From a virus, in the IMG/VR virus record IMGVR_UViG_3300027985_001100, positions 1 through 30,690 of that record: DNA of 30,690 bases; one strand, given 5' to 3'. The notes under the pieces are model-generated. The model worked only from the letters and a program-made list of their open reading frames with translations, did not search any database and was not told the origin of the DNA. Below are positions 1 to 6,339 of this stretch, piece after piece; position 1 is the stretch's first letter, and every line of letters begins with the position of its first letter. The translations under genes were made by a program, and so were the position numbers.

Positions 1-19
1 CACAACTGACGCACGGCAT
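1..19 (-). CDS. Start of a minus-strand gene cut by the window edge
   Basis: An ATG on the minus strand (19-17) shares one base with the TGA of the upstream gene (21-19), the same stop/start overlap used throughout this element. Only the first six codons are visible (M-P-C-V-S-C). The CxxC is compatible with another small zinc-binding protein, but six residues do not allow identification. The call rests on the overlap and on the dense packing of the neighbours. Confidence 0.35.
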
Positions 20-243
20 CACGCAGTCTCCTTCTTCGGCTCGATCTCGGCCTCGCACAGCTCGCACAGCTCTCCGCTTCCGCCGTGCCACTCTCCGCAC
101 TCGCATGGGCGCGGCCCGTGCTCGCAGCAGTCCTCGCAGAGCCATGAACCGTTGCGCTGCTCGGCCACGTCGGTCATGCGTCCGCAGTCGTTGCACTCGA
201 TGAGCTGCTCTGGCTCTGGATTGAGGTGGCAATCGAGCATCAC
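19..243 (-). CDS. Small Cys-rich zinc-ribbon-like protein
   Basis: A 74-residue acidic protein with four cysteine pairs: CNDC near residue 17, CEDC near 36, a CxC near 47, and CELC near 60. Paired CxxC knuckles are typical of small zinc ribbons that bind nucleic acid or proteins, but I recognise no specific family. Its ATG overlaps the stop of the upstream minus-strand gene by 4 nt (ATGA), so the two are probably co-transcribed and translationally coupled. The group lies downstream of the putative repressor-controlled promoter at about 748-774, which suggests expression on induction. No function is assigned. Confidence 0.6.
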   Translation of the reverse strand: MMLDCHLNPEPEQLIECNDCGRMTDVAEQRNGSWLCEDCCEHGPRPCECGEWHGGSGELCELCEAEIEPKKETA

Positions 244-584
244 GCCACCTCGAGGCCGAGGGCCATGCGGGCGAGCTGCTCGTCCTTCGCCGGGCGAGAT
301 CCAAGCTTGAGCGATTCGCTCTCACCGAAGCAGTCAACGTGCTCGCCGGCGATGCTCATGAAGCCGGCCGAGACCACCTCGCCGCCCATGCGCTCGGCGA
401 CGTCGCTGTGCCTCTCGTGCCGCGGAAAGATGATGATCGATTCGCAGAGCTTCCCTTTGACGACCACGTACTTGGCGCACATCGGCAAGACCTCTCCCGC
501 TCGCGCCGAGCGGAAGCCCGGCGCGTACCCTGGTTTGGACCTGGTTGGATTCGCTACTCGTTCCTCGGTCCGGCTCTGCGCCAT
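240..584 (-). CDS. Conserved small phage protein of unknown function
   Basis: About 114 residues from the ATG at 584, which has an AGGTGG ribosome-binding-like sequence 8 nt upstream. An in-frame GTG at 596 would add four residues. The convincing part is the C-terminal 80 residues: a beta-rich KYVVVKG segment, an IIIFP strand, a His-containing helix, the phrase VVSAGF, then CFGES and SRP. I recall this arrangement from small phage-encoded proteins of unknown role but cannot name a characterised family. It is first in the minus-strand unit behind the operator/promoter at 748-774, so it is probably an early gene under repressor control. Confidence 0.65.
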   Translation of the reverse strand: MAQSRTEERVANPTRSKPGYAPGFRSARAGEVLPMCAKYVVVKGKLCESIIIFPRHERHSDVAERMGGEVVSAGFMSIAGEHVDCFGESESLKLGSRPAKDEQLARMALGLEVA

Positions 585-747
585 CAGCAGCGCCACCTGT
601 CCGCTCGCGCGAGGGTGAGTCCTCGGCTCAGGTCAGCGCGCCTACGGCGCTTTGCCGCTCCGTTCCACCGACACCTCGGAGTGGCCTGCAGCCGCTCCGC
701 TCAACCTGCCCACCGTCACCGCCCGTGTGCCGTCCGACGAAAAGAAC

Positions 748-774
748 GGTATACCAAGACATGGTAAGAGTCAA
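748..774 (-). promoter_or_regulatory. Putative leftward promoter carrying an operator dyad
   Basis: Read on the minus strand, TTGACT (774-769) is followed 15 nt later by TATACC (753-748), preceded by TG-G as an extended -10. The 15-nt dyad TACCA-AGACA-TGGTA (752-766) fills the spacer, so a bound repressor would block RNA polymerase. Transcription would run into the gene ending at 240. The dyad has the same arm sequence and geometry as the one at 2046-2060. The elements are visible in the sequence; promoter and operator function are inferred. Confidence 0.55.
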
Positions 775-808
775 GGCGTGCGGAAGCGGCTGGTATGCCG
801 CCGGGCGA

Positions 809-1453
809 CTAGGAAACAGGCAGGCAGATCGAGACCGCGTAGCGGAATCCGCGCCGACTCACCAGATGCCACGCCAGCGCGAGATTCCCAGCGCTCAGGC
901 ACTTGCCCCGGCCGCGCTTGTACGCCTCTCGGACAGCCGCGAGCTCGGCGCCTGTCGCCGCAGGCTCAGGGCGCCGCCACTTCGGCTGCAGATCCGACCA
1001 CGCAGCGCTGGAGAATCCTGGGAGAAGATCGGACAGGCGGCTTCCGATGGCCTCCCACGAGGCATGCTTCCAGCGACGACGAGCTGCTGGCAACTCCCAG
1101 CCGCAGTCGAACATGGAGGAGATGAATTCGCGCTGGGGCAAGAGAAGCGCAGCGGCCCCGCGCTGGCAGATGCGCTCGCACAGGCAGTCGTCCTTCCGCA
1201 CATCATCGGGAATGGACAACTCGATGAGCTCGTGCGCGATCGTCAGCTCTCGCCGCGGGCGGTAGGAGCAGGGTGCAACCAGGATGGTGGTCGTTCTCGG
1301 GCTGCTCATCCCGCGGCAGTGCGGCGGCAGCATCGGAGACTCGACGACTCGGTAGCCTAGAGCTGCAGCGATCTCGGTCGCGGACGCTCCCGCCTCGAGT
1401 CCGCTCTCCTTAAGAAGGCGATCCGCCGCTCCCTCCGACAGGGTCGAGAGCAT
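809..1453 (-). CDS. ImmA/IrrE-like metallopeptidase-family protein
   Basis: The 214-residue reading starts at the ATG at 1453, inside the 3' end of the repressor gene (44-nt overlap). A longer open frame to 1723 runs antisense to nothing but overlaps the repressor and is not needed. Near residues 70-80 the segment LTIAHELIEL matches the zinc helix of ImmA/IrrE proteins, followed by a CER-CQRGAAALLLP helix typical of the family (E-x2-A-x2-FAA-x2-LLMP) and an ASWEAIGSRL segment. In Bacillus ICEBs1, ImmA cleaves the cognate repressor ImmR to induce excision. The operon with an XRE repressor fits that role. The second ligand of HExxH is Glu here (HELIE), so proteolytic activity is uncertain. Confidence 0.8.
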   Translation of the reverse strand: MLSTLSEGAADRLLKESGLEAGASATEIAAALGYRVVESPMLPPHCRGMSSPRTTTILVAPCSYRPRRELTIAHELIELSIPDDVRKDDCLCERICQRGAAALLLPQREFISSMFDCGWELPAARRRWKHASWEAIGSRLSDLLPGFSSAAWSDLQPKWRRPEPAATGAELAAVREAYKRGRGKCLSAGNLALAWHLVSRRGFRYAVSICLPVS

Positions 1454-1934
1454 GTCGCCAAGCGCGCCAGACGGCGAACCAGAAGTCGCGGTCCATTCGA
1501 GCTCCGCTCGGATGCTGGAAGTGGCTCGTTTCCAGGAGCCGTCGCTCCTCAGGCGTGACTTTGTCGCCGAACTCATCCAAGAACTCCTGAAGACCGGTCG
1601 GCAGTATACCAGTGCCGACCTGTTCTCCCGGAGTGTTTGCGATCTGGATTTCGCTCGAGGACGACTGGACCGGAGCAACTCCTGCAACCAGGTCGTTTTC
1701 CTGCGCGCCGAGGGCCTCGGCAATCATCACCACCTGGCGTCGCTGGAGGAGGCGCTTGCCGCTCTTGAAGTTGCTCAGGTGCCCCTGGATGATGCCGGTC
1801 CTCCGCGAGAGCCATGACCACGTCTGCTCATCCGCTGGGCGCTCCTTCAGTCGCTGCTCAACCCGACGCATGACCTTGAGCGTCTGCTCCTTGCCCAGCG
1901 AGTAGCCAGATGGATCACGTGCGCGTCCTGCCAT
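1410..1934 (-). CDS. XRE-family phage repressor (CI/ImmR-like)
   Basis: A 174-residue protein with a predicted Cro/CI-type helix-turn-helix at about residues 38-76 (TWSWLSRRTGIIQ, then HLSNFKSGKR as recognition region, then VVMIAEALG). The C-terminal half is a linker plus a short helical region, with no S24 Ser/Lys peptidase signature, so induction by RecA self-cleavage is unlikely. Cleavage by the adjacent ImmA-like protein is the natural alternative. The start ATG at 1934 has a good GTGAGGAC ribosome-binding site. The gene is divergent from 2074, and putative operators lie in both promoter regions around it, so it is probably the lysogeny repressor and may regulate itself. Confidence 0.85.
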   Translation of the reverse strand: MAGRARDPSGYSLGKEQTLKVMRRVEQRLKERPADEQTWSWLSRRTGIIQGHLSNFKSGKRLLQRRQVVMIAEALGAQENDLVAGVAPVQSSSSEIQIANTPGEQVGTGILPTGLQEFLDEFGDKVTPEERRLLETSHFQHPSGARMDRDFWFAVWRAWRHALDPVGGSGGSPS

Positions 1935-1990
1935 TGATCGTCCTCACGAGCGCAAACCGTTGAAACAACGGTGATTCACTCTGTCATTCA

Positions 1991-1999
1991 AGTATACCA
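1991..1999 (-). promoter_or_regulatory. Putative repressor promoter with operator half-site
   Basis: On the minus strand, TATACT (1996-1991) preceded by TG-G forms an extended -10 about 57 nt before the repressor ATG. No convincing -35 is seen. The TACCA half of the operator dyad (1995-1999 on the plus strand) overlaps it, but the second arm is missing (AAGAA in place of TGGTA). This would fit a weaker, autoregulatory site. Another lone half-site, TACCA, lies at 1607-1611 inside the repressor gene. Confidence 0.4.
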
Positions 2000-2035
2000 A
2001 GGGCAAGAATTTGACAGGAATAGGCTGCGGGCCGG

Positions 2036-2064
2036 TTGCTGGCGTTACCATTTAATGGTATACA
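2036..2064 (+). promoter_or_regulatory. Putative early rightward promoter with operator dyad
   Basis: TTGCTG (2036-2041) and TATACA (2059-2064) are separated by 17 nt. The perfect 15-nt dyad TACCA-TTTAA-TGGTA occupies 2046-2060, across the spacer and the start of the -10. Transcription would begin near 2071, only a few bases before the ATG at 2074, and no ribosome-binding site is visible, so the first early message may be leaderless. The same arms and spacing recur at 752-766. The promoter assignment is inference; the dyad is read directly. Confidence 0.55.
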
Positions 2065-2073
2065 CTGGCGGCT

Positions 2074-2361
2074 ATGGGACCAACGGGACAGAGGAGCCTT
2101 CCTGACATCATCGAGCCGTTCCTGGAGCGCTCAGGGATGCGGCCGATCGAACTCGCCAGGAAGGCCAGGATCAGTCCGCAGAGGATGTGCGACATCCGCG
2201 CGGGCCGGATTGGCGTGAGCCAGGTCGTCGCTCGCGGCCTTGCTCGAGTGCTGCGGCGGCACGGAGAGGCAACCTCCGAGACGGAGCTTCGCTCGGCTCT
2301 TCGCTATCCGACGCGGAACCGGGCTGGCGCGGAGCGCCAGGCGGATGGCGGGCTGCGATGA
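2074..2361 (+). CDS. Small HTH protein, Cro/CII position
   Basis: A 95-residue basic protein with a helix-turn-helix-like stretch at about residues 15-45 (PIELARKARISPQRMCDIRAGRIGVS), followed by helices and a disordered Arg-rich tail. It is the first rightward gene, divergent from the repressor, the usual place for a Cro-like or CII-like regulator. The ATG lacks a ribosome-binding site and lies about 3 nt after the predicted transcription start, as in leaderless phage messages such as lambda cI from PRM. Its TGA overlaps the next ATG (ATGA at 2358). Identity as Cro is positional, not proven by sequence. Confidence 0.7.
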   Translation: MGPTGQRSLPDIIEPFLERSGMRPIELARKARISPQRMCDIRAGRIGVSQVVARGLARVLRRHGEATSETELRSALRYPTRNRAGAERQADGGLR

Positions 2362-2594
2362 ACCACACGCGTTTCGTGGCCGTAGCCAGAGTTCCAGGCG
2401 CGAGCGCACCGCGCTTCTGCGGCCACATCCACCGCAGTCTGGCCCGCGCGAATCGCTGCCGGGTGCTCTTCGAGCGCCGGCTGCGCGGGGCGACTTGCGA
2501 GGTCGCCGAGGCGTGGGACGCGGAGACGGCACCGTGCGTCTTGCTCGACTACCACCGCTCCGGGCGGCCGTGCCCGGCATGCGGGCAGGAGTGA
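2358..2594 (+). CDS. Small Cys-containing early protein, unknown
   Basis: A 78-residue protein beginning at the ATG that overlaps the previous stop (ATGA). The same frame is open further upstream to 2187, but that part would overlap the HTH gene and is a shadow. Visible features are a beta-like RFVAVARV start, several single cysteines and a C-terminal CPAC pair, so zinc binding is possible. It is coupled at both ends to neighbours (TGATG at 2592-2596) in the early operon. No family recognised. Confidence 0.55.
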   Translation: MNHTRFVAVARVPGASAPRFCGHIHRSLARANRCRVLFERRLRGATCEVAEAWDAETAPCVLLDYHRSGRPCPACGQE

Positions 2595-3217
2595 TGATGA
2601 CGACCAGCGCAGAGCGGACGATCGGGCTCGGCTGCCGGCGCGCGCTCGGGAAGATCTGCGAGCGGCTCGGCATCGGCGAGTACCGCCCGACGAACAAGCA
2701 CATCAGCAGCTCGCGGCGCCCTCCGGCCGGCTGGTTCGTCTCGCCGGAGGAGATGAAGCGCGTTCTGGCTGAGCGCAGGACCGAGGAGCGCGCGATTCGC
2801 GATCGGTTCAACGCGATGCGCCGGTCGAAGTCGCGCAGGAACTACAAGCGCACCGAGCGGCCTGTTCGCTCTTCCTCCGGTCAGATTGAGAGAGTTCGCC
2901 GCACATGGCTCCGCGAGTGGCTCGATCCGCAGTCGCCGCGGCGCACGCCCGAAGAGTGCTGGGTGTACGCGGTGCGGTCGTGCATGGACCTGCGCGAGGA
3001 GGAGCCGCTCCCTCCAATGCCGAGCGACGAGTTGCCGCCGCGGCTGCCGCGCACCGTCGTCACTGACGAGCTCGCCGGGCGGCGTGCCGACCACTGCTAT
3101 GGCCGCGCCGAGACCGAGCACGAGAGAGATGCGCGGCTGACGCGGGAGCGCAGGCGGGCCCAGCGGACGCCGAGCGCAGGGACTGCGCGAGCGCAGGACG
3201 GGGGCCGGAATGGCTGA
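2594..3217 (+). CDS. Basic early protein, unknown
   Basis: A 207-residue Arg-rich protein. The ATG at 2594 was chosen because a GCAGGAGTG ribosome-binding sequence precedes it and it overlaps the stop of the previous gene by one base; the frame is open to 2240 but that part is antisense-like shadow. An N-terminal compact part (GLGCRRALGKICERLGIGEYRPTN) is followed by a highly charged, probably disordered centre and a tail rich in R and E. It may bind nucleic acid, by charge only. The stop overlaps the next gene by 8 nt. Confidence 0.55.
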   Translation: MMTTSAERTIGLGCRRALGKICERLGIGEYRPTNKHISSSRRPPAGWFVSPEEMKRVLAERRTEERAIRDRFNAMRRSKSRRNYKRTERPVRSSSGQIERVRRTWLREWLDPQSPRRTPEECWVYAVRSCMDLREEEPLPPMPSDELPPRLPRTVVTDELAGRRADHCYGRAETEHERDARLTRERRRAQRTPSAGTARAQDGGRNG

Positions 3218-3614
3218 GTGCGCGCGATGGCCAGACCGCGCCCGGTGCACGTTCGCTGGTGCGTCCTGCGAGACGTGCGAGAGATTCGAGTCCTACGCGC
3301 AGGCGCAATCGGCGCTCGCGCGGCATCGGCTGCTGATGCTCAGCGGCGCAGGCTCGCTCGAGGAAGACCGGCGTCGGCGCGTGGTGCGCGCGCTGCTGCG
3401 CGAAATCGGTGCGCGGCTCGACGAGGACGCGCTCGACAGCGCCGTAGAAGACGCCGGAGCCTACGTCCACGGGCGCTGCTGCGACATGCTCGGCATACCC
3501 ATAGATGCAGCCGTGCTCGAACATGGCCAGCACGCGCTGGAGCTCGAGGCGGCGTGGCTGCGTGAGTGGGTCGAGCGCTGGCAGGCGCAACGCGCGGGGG
3601 CGAGCCATGGGTAG
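3210..3614 (+). CDS. Cys-rich N-terminus plus helical early protein, unknown
   Basis: A 134-residue protein. The first 25 residues carry four cysteines (CARW, RC, and CETC), which could form a small zinc site. The remainder is predicted helical (SLEEDRRRRVVRALLREIGARL and EHGQHALELEAAWLREWVERW). The start has a GGGGCCGGA sequence just upstream and overlaps the previous gene by 8 nt; the stop overlaps the next ATG by 8 nt. It belongs to the same early operon. I recognise no family. Confidence 0.55.
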   Translation: MAECARWPDRARCTFAGASCETCERFESYAQAQSALARHRLLMLSGAGSLEEDRRRRVVRALLREIGARLDEDALDSAVEDAGAYVHGRCCDMLGIPIDAAVLEHGQHALELEAAWLREWVERWQAQRAGASHG

Positions 3615-3822
3615 GGCGATGGCGCGCTTCGACGCGCGCACGCACGCGGCCCAGGAGTCGGCGATCGCTCACGGCCGGCGAAGTGCGGCCAGCTGCTCGC
3701 AGTGTGGCTCGGTCGCGCCGCTCTACCGACGCCCGCGGCCAGGTTTCGAGCGGACGTTCCCGCTCGCCGACCACCAGATGGAGGCGCCGATCTGCGGTCT
3801 GTGCCTCGACGGGGTGAAGTGA
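3607..3822 (+). CDS. Small zinc-ribbon-like protein
   Basis: A 71-residue protein whose second half has two CxxC knuckles about 36 residues apart (CSQCG and CGLCLDG), separated by an Arg/Pro-rich segment with a His. This is the shape of a single treble-clef or zinc ribbon that might bind DNA. The start ATG overlaps the upstream stop, and its own TGA overlaps the ATG of the replication protein (TGATG), so it is likely translated together with it. No specific family or activity is assigned. Confidence 0.6.
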   Translation: MGRAMARFDARTHAAQESAIAHGRRSAASCSQCGSVAPLYRRPRPGFERTFPLADHQMEAPICGLCLDGVK

Positions 3823-4904
3823 TGGCTCGCCCAGGTCTCACCAGACACCGGAAGTTCGCCCGGCTAGCGCGGCTCATCGGGAGCGAGGTCGCCGCACGCG
3901 GCCACCTCGAGCTGCTCTGGGACGTGGCCTACGAGTCCGGGGACGAGCTCCTCGGCGACGCCGGAGACGTCGAGTTCCTGGCGAAGTGGACCGGGGAGGC
4001 TGGAGCCCTGGCGTCCGCGCTTGCGGAGTCGCGCTTCCTCGACGTCGTCGACGGCGAGTATCACGTCCACGACCTGTGGGATCACGCGCCGGACTACGTC
4101 CGCAAGCGCCGGTCGCGGGAGTCTCAGCGACGCGAGAAGGGCGCGCGCCTCGCTGGAGCGGCGGTCAGTGACCGGTCAGTGACCGGTCAGCGTCCAGACG
4201 GCGACCAGCCTGAGTCCGGACAGCGACCGCCGAACGGGAGGACTCGCACACCCACACCCGCACCCACACAAGAAACAACAGACACGTCGGCTGACGCCGA
4301 CGGCTCTGTGCTCGAAGGGCAGGTCGAGCCTGCGCAGGAGCAGCAGCCGACGACGACGGCAACGCCCGAGGAGACCGCGCAGCCTCGGGGGCCAGACTAC
4401 GGCGCCCAGGCCGCCGAGGTGTTCGCCTACTGGCGCCAGGTCATGGGCAAGCGCCCCGGCGAGCTCCCGACGAAGCTCGACCGCAAGCGCAGGGCGAAGG
4501 TCGAGGCGCGGCTGCGCGAGGGGATCACCGTCGCGCAGCTGCAGCGCGCGATCGACGGGTGCAGGGCGAGCGAGTGGCACATGGGGGCGAACGACCGAGG
4601 GGCGCGCTTCGACGACCTCGAGCTCATCTGCCGCGACCAGTCGCAGGTCGCCAAGTTCATCGCGATCGCCGACAGGCTCGGAGGCGCGGCGCCGCAGGCA
4701 CCCGGCGCGCTCGAGCCGGAGAAGCCGTGCGCGATCTGCGGCCGCATGGTCGGTGCCATCGGTCGCCGCGCGGTCGGAGACGGCGTGCTCTGCGTGCGCC
4801 ACGCGATGGAGCTCGACGCTGCCCCAGGCCGTCCGGAGCGCGCGGCCGAGAGGGACGCGTGGGCGCTCCGTTGGGTCTCCGAGCAGCGCGGGAGGTGCGC
4901 ATGA
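3822..4904 (+). CDS. Replication-initiator-like protein
   Basis: A 360-residue protein of three parts. The N-terminal ~100 residues (RHRKFARLARLIG, then a helical ELLWDVAYESG, then DVVDGEYHVHDLWDHAPDY and a basic KRRSRESQRREKG) look like the winged-helix start of phage replisome organisers. A Pro/Thr/Gln-rich linker (about 110-195) follows. Residues about 199-285 form a helical domain (AYWRQVMGKRPGELP, with a GANDRGARFDDLELI motif) common in phage replication proteins. The C-terminus adds a CAIC...CVRH zinc knuckle near 304-327. In lambda and relatives such a protein binds iterons within its own gene and recruits the host helicase; an iteron-like array lies at 4163-4190 here. Loader partner not seen. 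Confidence 0.7.
   Translation: MARPGLTRHRKFARLARLIGSEVAARGHLELLWDVAYESGDELLGDAGDVEFLAKWTGEAGALASALAESRFLDVVDGEYHVHDLWDHAPDYVRKRRSRESQRREKGARLAGAAVSDRSVTGQRPDGDQPESGQRPPNGRTRTPTPAPTQETTDTSADADGSVLEGQVEPAQEQQPTTTATPEETAQPRGPDYGAQAAEVFAYWRQVMGKRPGELPTKLDRKRRAKVEARLREGITVAQLQRAIDGCRASEWHMGANDRGARFDDLELICRDQSQVAKFIAIADRLGGAAPQAPGALEPEKPCAICGRMVGAIGRRAVGDGVLCVRHAMELDAAPGRPERAAERDAWALRWVSEQRGRCA
4163..4190 (+). repeat. Iteron-like direct/palindromic repeats, possible origin
   Basis: GGTCAG recurs at 4163, 4174 and 4185 with an 11-nt period, and the perfect 10-nt palindrome TGACCGGTCA is present twice (4169-4178, 4180-4189). The array sits at the start of the linker region of the replication protein gene. 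It is followed at 4246-4285 by a T-free, CA-rich stretch ending in an A-rich segment (about 4268-4284), a possible melting region in this GC-rich genome. Lambda's origin has the same arrangement inside gene O. Origin function is inferred. Confidence 0.45.
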
Positions 4905-5284
4905 GCATCGTCGAGGTCGTGGCTCCCATCCGCACGGTGAGCGCGCTCAACCATCGCGAGCATTGGGCCAAGCGGGCGCGGCGGGTGAAGGGCGAGCGAG
5001 CGGCGACGCTCGTCGCCCTGAGCCTGGGACCTGGCTGGCGCGCGCAGGCCGCGCTGCGCAAGCGGCTCGCCGCCGGAGCTCGGCTGGCGGTGCTGCTCGA
5101 GCGCCGGGCCGCGCGCGGGCTCGACGACGACAACCTGCGGGCCGCGCTCAAGGGCGTGAGGGACGAGATCGCCCGCTGGCTCGGTGTCGACGACCGGGAT
5201 CCGCGCGTGCGGTGGGATTACGCCGAGGTGAAAGCCAGCGGGTTCGCAGTGAGGATTCGATTCGACGAGGTGATCGATGTGTGA
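4901..5284 (+). CDS. rusA: RusA-like Holliday junction resolvase
   Basis: A 127-residue protein, close to the usual ~120 for RusA. It shows the N-terminal SALNHREHWAKRARRVK pattern and the conserved acidic motif RGLDDDN (D75-N78) followed by an AALKGVRDEIARWLGVDD helix-plus-acid segment (D97, D98). In E. coli RusA, Asp70, Asp72 and Asp91 bind the metal that cuts Holliday junctions. Phages use such enzymes to resolve recombination or branched replication intermediates before packaging. The ATG overlaps the stop of the replication gene (ATGA), fitting a joint replication-recombination role. The N-terminus is shorter in beta structure than typical, so exact activity is not certain. Confidence 0.75.
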   Translation: MSIVEVVAPIRTVSALNHREHWAKRARRVKGERAATLVALSLGPGWRAQAALRKRLAAGARLAVLLERRAARGLDDDNLRAALKGVRDEIARWLGVDDRDPRVRWDYAEVKASGFAVRIRFDEVIDV

Positions 5285-5672
5285 CCAGTGCGAAGCGCTT
5301 GCGACCGCTGGGATGAAGGACCACGCCAGACTCGAAAGCGCGAGGGCGCGTCTCGCGCGCGACCTCGCCGACTGCGAGGAGCGCCGACAGGATGCGCTCG
5401 ACGCTGCAGAGCACGCTCAGGACGAGGTCGGCGGGCTGCAGCGCGAAGTCGAGCGGCTGCGGGACGAACTGCGCGGATCCCGCCGGACGGTTGCGGAGCT
5501 GACTGCGCGGCTCGCTGCGGTGGACGCGGCGATTGGGCCCAGAACGGGCCGCCACGCGCTCTCGGAGCCGGCAATGGTTCATGTGTCAGGCGAGGTGCCG
5601 ATCGTCGCAGGACGGGCCGCCTCAGTCGATTCTGGACGGTGTTGCGAAGTGGGCGAGGAGACGAACCGATGA
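5277..5672 (+). CDS. Coiled-coil early protein, unknown
   Basis: A 131-residue protein with a CDQC pair at its N-terminus, a long uninterrupted heptad-like helix from about residue 15 to 85 (DHARLESARARLARDL... RLRDELRGSRRTVAELTARL), and an unstructured tail with a CC pair. It is likely a dimeric or trimeric coiled coil. It overlaps the resolvase stop by 8 nt and the next gene by 4 nt (ATGA). No enzymatic motif is seen and no family is recognised. Confidence 0.6.
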   Translation: MCDQCEALATAGMKDHARLESARARLARDLADCEERRQDALDAAEHAQDEVGGLQREVERLRDELRGSRRTVAELTARLAAVDAAIGPRTGRHALSEPAMVHVSGEVPIVAGRAASVDSGRCCEVGEETNR

Positions 5673-6211
5673 ATCTGCCACCCGATGCGCGCAGGTCTGT
5701 CTCCGATCTGCTCTGGTTCTGGGCCGAGGCCGACGGCGACCTGGGCCTGTGCAGCTCGTTTCCCGCCATGGTCGCGCGCCTGCAGTGCGGCGGACCCACG
5801 GGCGGCAGGCCCATCGTCGAGATCCCCGAGCACCAGCTGTCCGCCGCCACCCGCGAGCGGCGCATCCGGCGAGCCCTCGAGGCCATCAGCGCAGAGCGCC
5901 TACGCGTGCTCCGGTCCTGCCTGGACCCGCAGGCGACCCGACTCGCCGAGCTCGGCAGCGCCTCCGCAGTGGCCCCGCTGACCAGCGCTGCCCGCCGTGC
6001 ATGGCGCTCGTCTCGCTCGACCAGGTCCATCGAGGAGTGGCTCGTGCGCCTCTGCCACCGCGTGCGCCACGGCATCGGGGAGCGTCCCGCCGCCGACCGA
6101 CTTCTGGTCGAGGTCATCCGCCGCGAGTCGGAGGCGATGCTGCTCGCGGCACTGCGCGCCTACAGCCAGGCAAGGCGTGGACAGGACGCGTGGCGACGTA
6201 GGCTGGCGTAG
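5669..6211 (+). CDS. Unknown basic protein, last gene before the late control region
   Basis: A 180-residue helical, Arg-rich protein starting at the ATG that overlaps the previous stop. Segments such as SVSDLLWFWAEADGDLGLCSSF and SIEEWLVRLCHRVRHGIG suggest a compact fold, with no catalytic motif I can identify. Its place, last in the early operon and directly ahead of a repeat-rich control region and the terminase, is where late-gene activators (lambda Q, Mu Mor/C) are encoded. A regulator is therefore possible, but this rests on position alone. Confidence 0.6.
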   Translation: MNLPPDARRSVSDLLWFWAEADGDLGLCSSFPAMVARLQCGGPTGGRPIVEIPEHQLSAATRERRIRRALEAISAERLRVLRSCLDPQATRLAELGSASAVAPLTSAARRAWRSSRSTRSIEEWLVRLCHRVRHGIGERPAADRLLVEVIRRESEAMLLAALRAYSQARRGQDAWRRRLA

Positions 6212-6295
6212 GTGTCATGGGGGTATGGCATGGGTGTCATGGAAAAATTTGCACCCACCCCCTTGGTTCCAAACTGCGCAGTTCGCGTGCGAACT
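6211..6295 (+). promoter_or_regulatory. Late control or packaging-site region (repeats and palindromes)
   Basis: The 128-nt gap before the small terminase gene is unusually structured and A/T-richer than its surroundings. GGTGTCATGG occurs twice, at 6211-6220 and 6233-6242, exactly 22 nt apart (about two helical turns), followed by GGAAAAATTT. Then come three overlapping dyads: TTGG-TT-CCAA (6263-6272), AACTGCGCAGTT (6272-6283) and AGTTCGC-GT-GCGAACT (6280-6295), and a run of seven or more A at about 6299. Such elements suit an activator-dependent late promoter or a terminase recognition (cos/pac) site, which in lambda-like phages lies beside the small terminase gene. The function is not decided by sequence. 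Confidence 0.5.
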
Positions 6296-6339
6296 CAGAA
6301 AAAAAGTTGAACAACAACAGCAGGTTCACGGGGTAACAG

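Noticed and set aside
545-1360. A 271-codon plus-strand frame across the ImmA-like gene
   Set aside because: It is antisense to the ImmA-like gene, its translation is Arg/Ser/Pro-rich without motifs, and it crosses the leftward promoter.
2011-2016. A perfect TTGACA as -35 of the early promoter
   Set aside because: No -10-like sequence lies 16-18 nt downstream (2033-2040 is GC-rich). The TTGCTG/TATACA pair with 17-nt spacing fits better.
1-2073. A transposase or integrase that would define a Mu-like or integrative lifestyle
   Set aside because: I found no DDE, tyrosine or serine recombinase signature in any frame here or elsewhere in the window.
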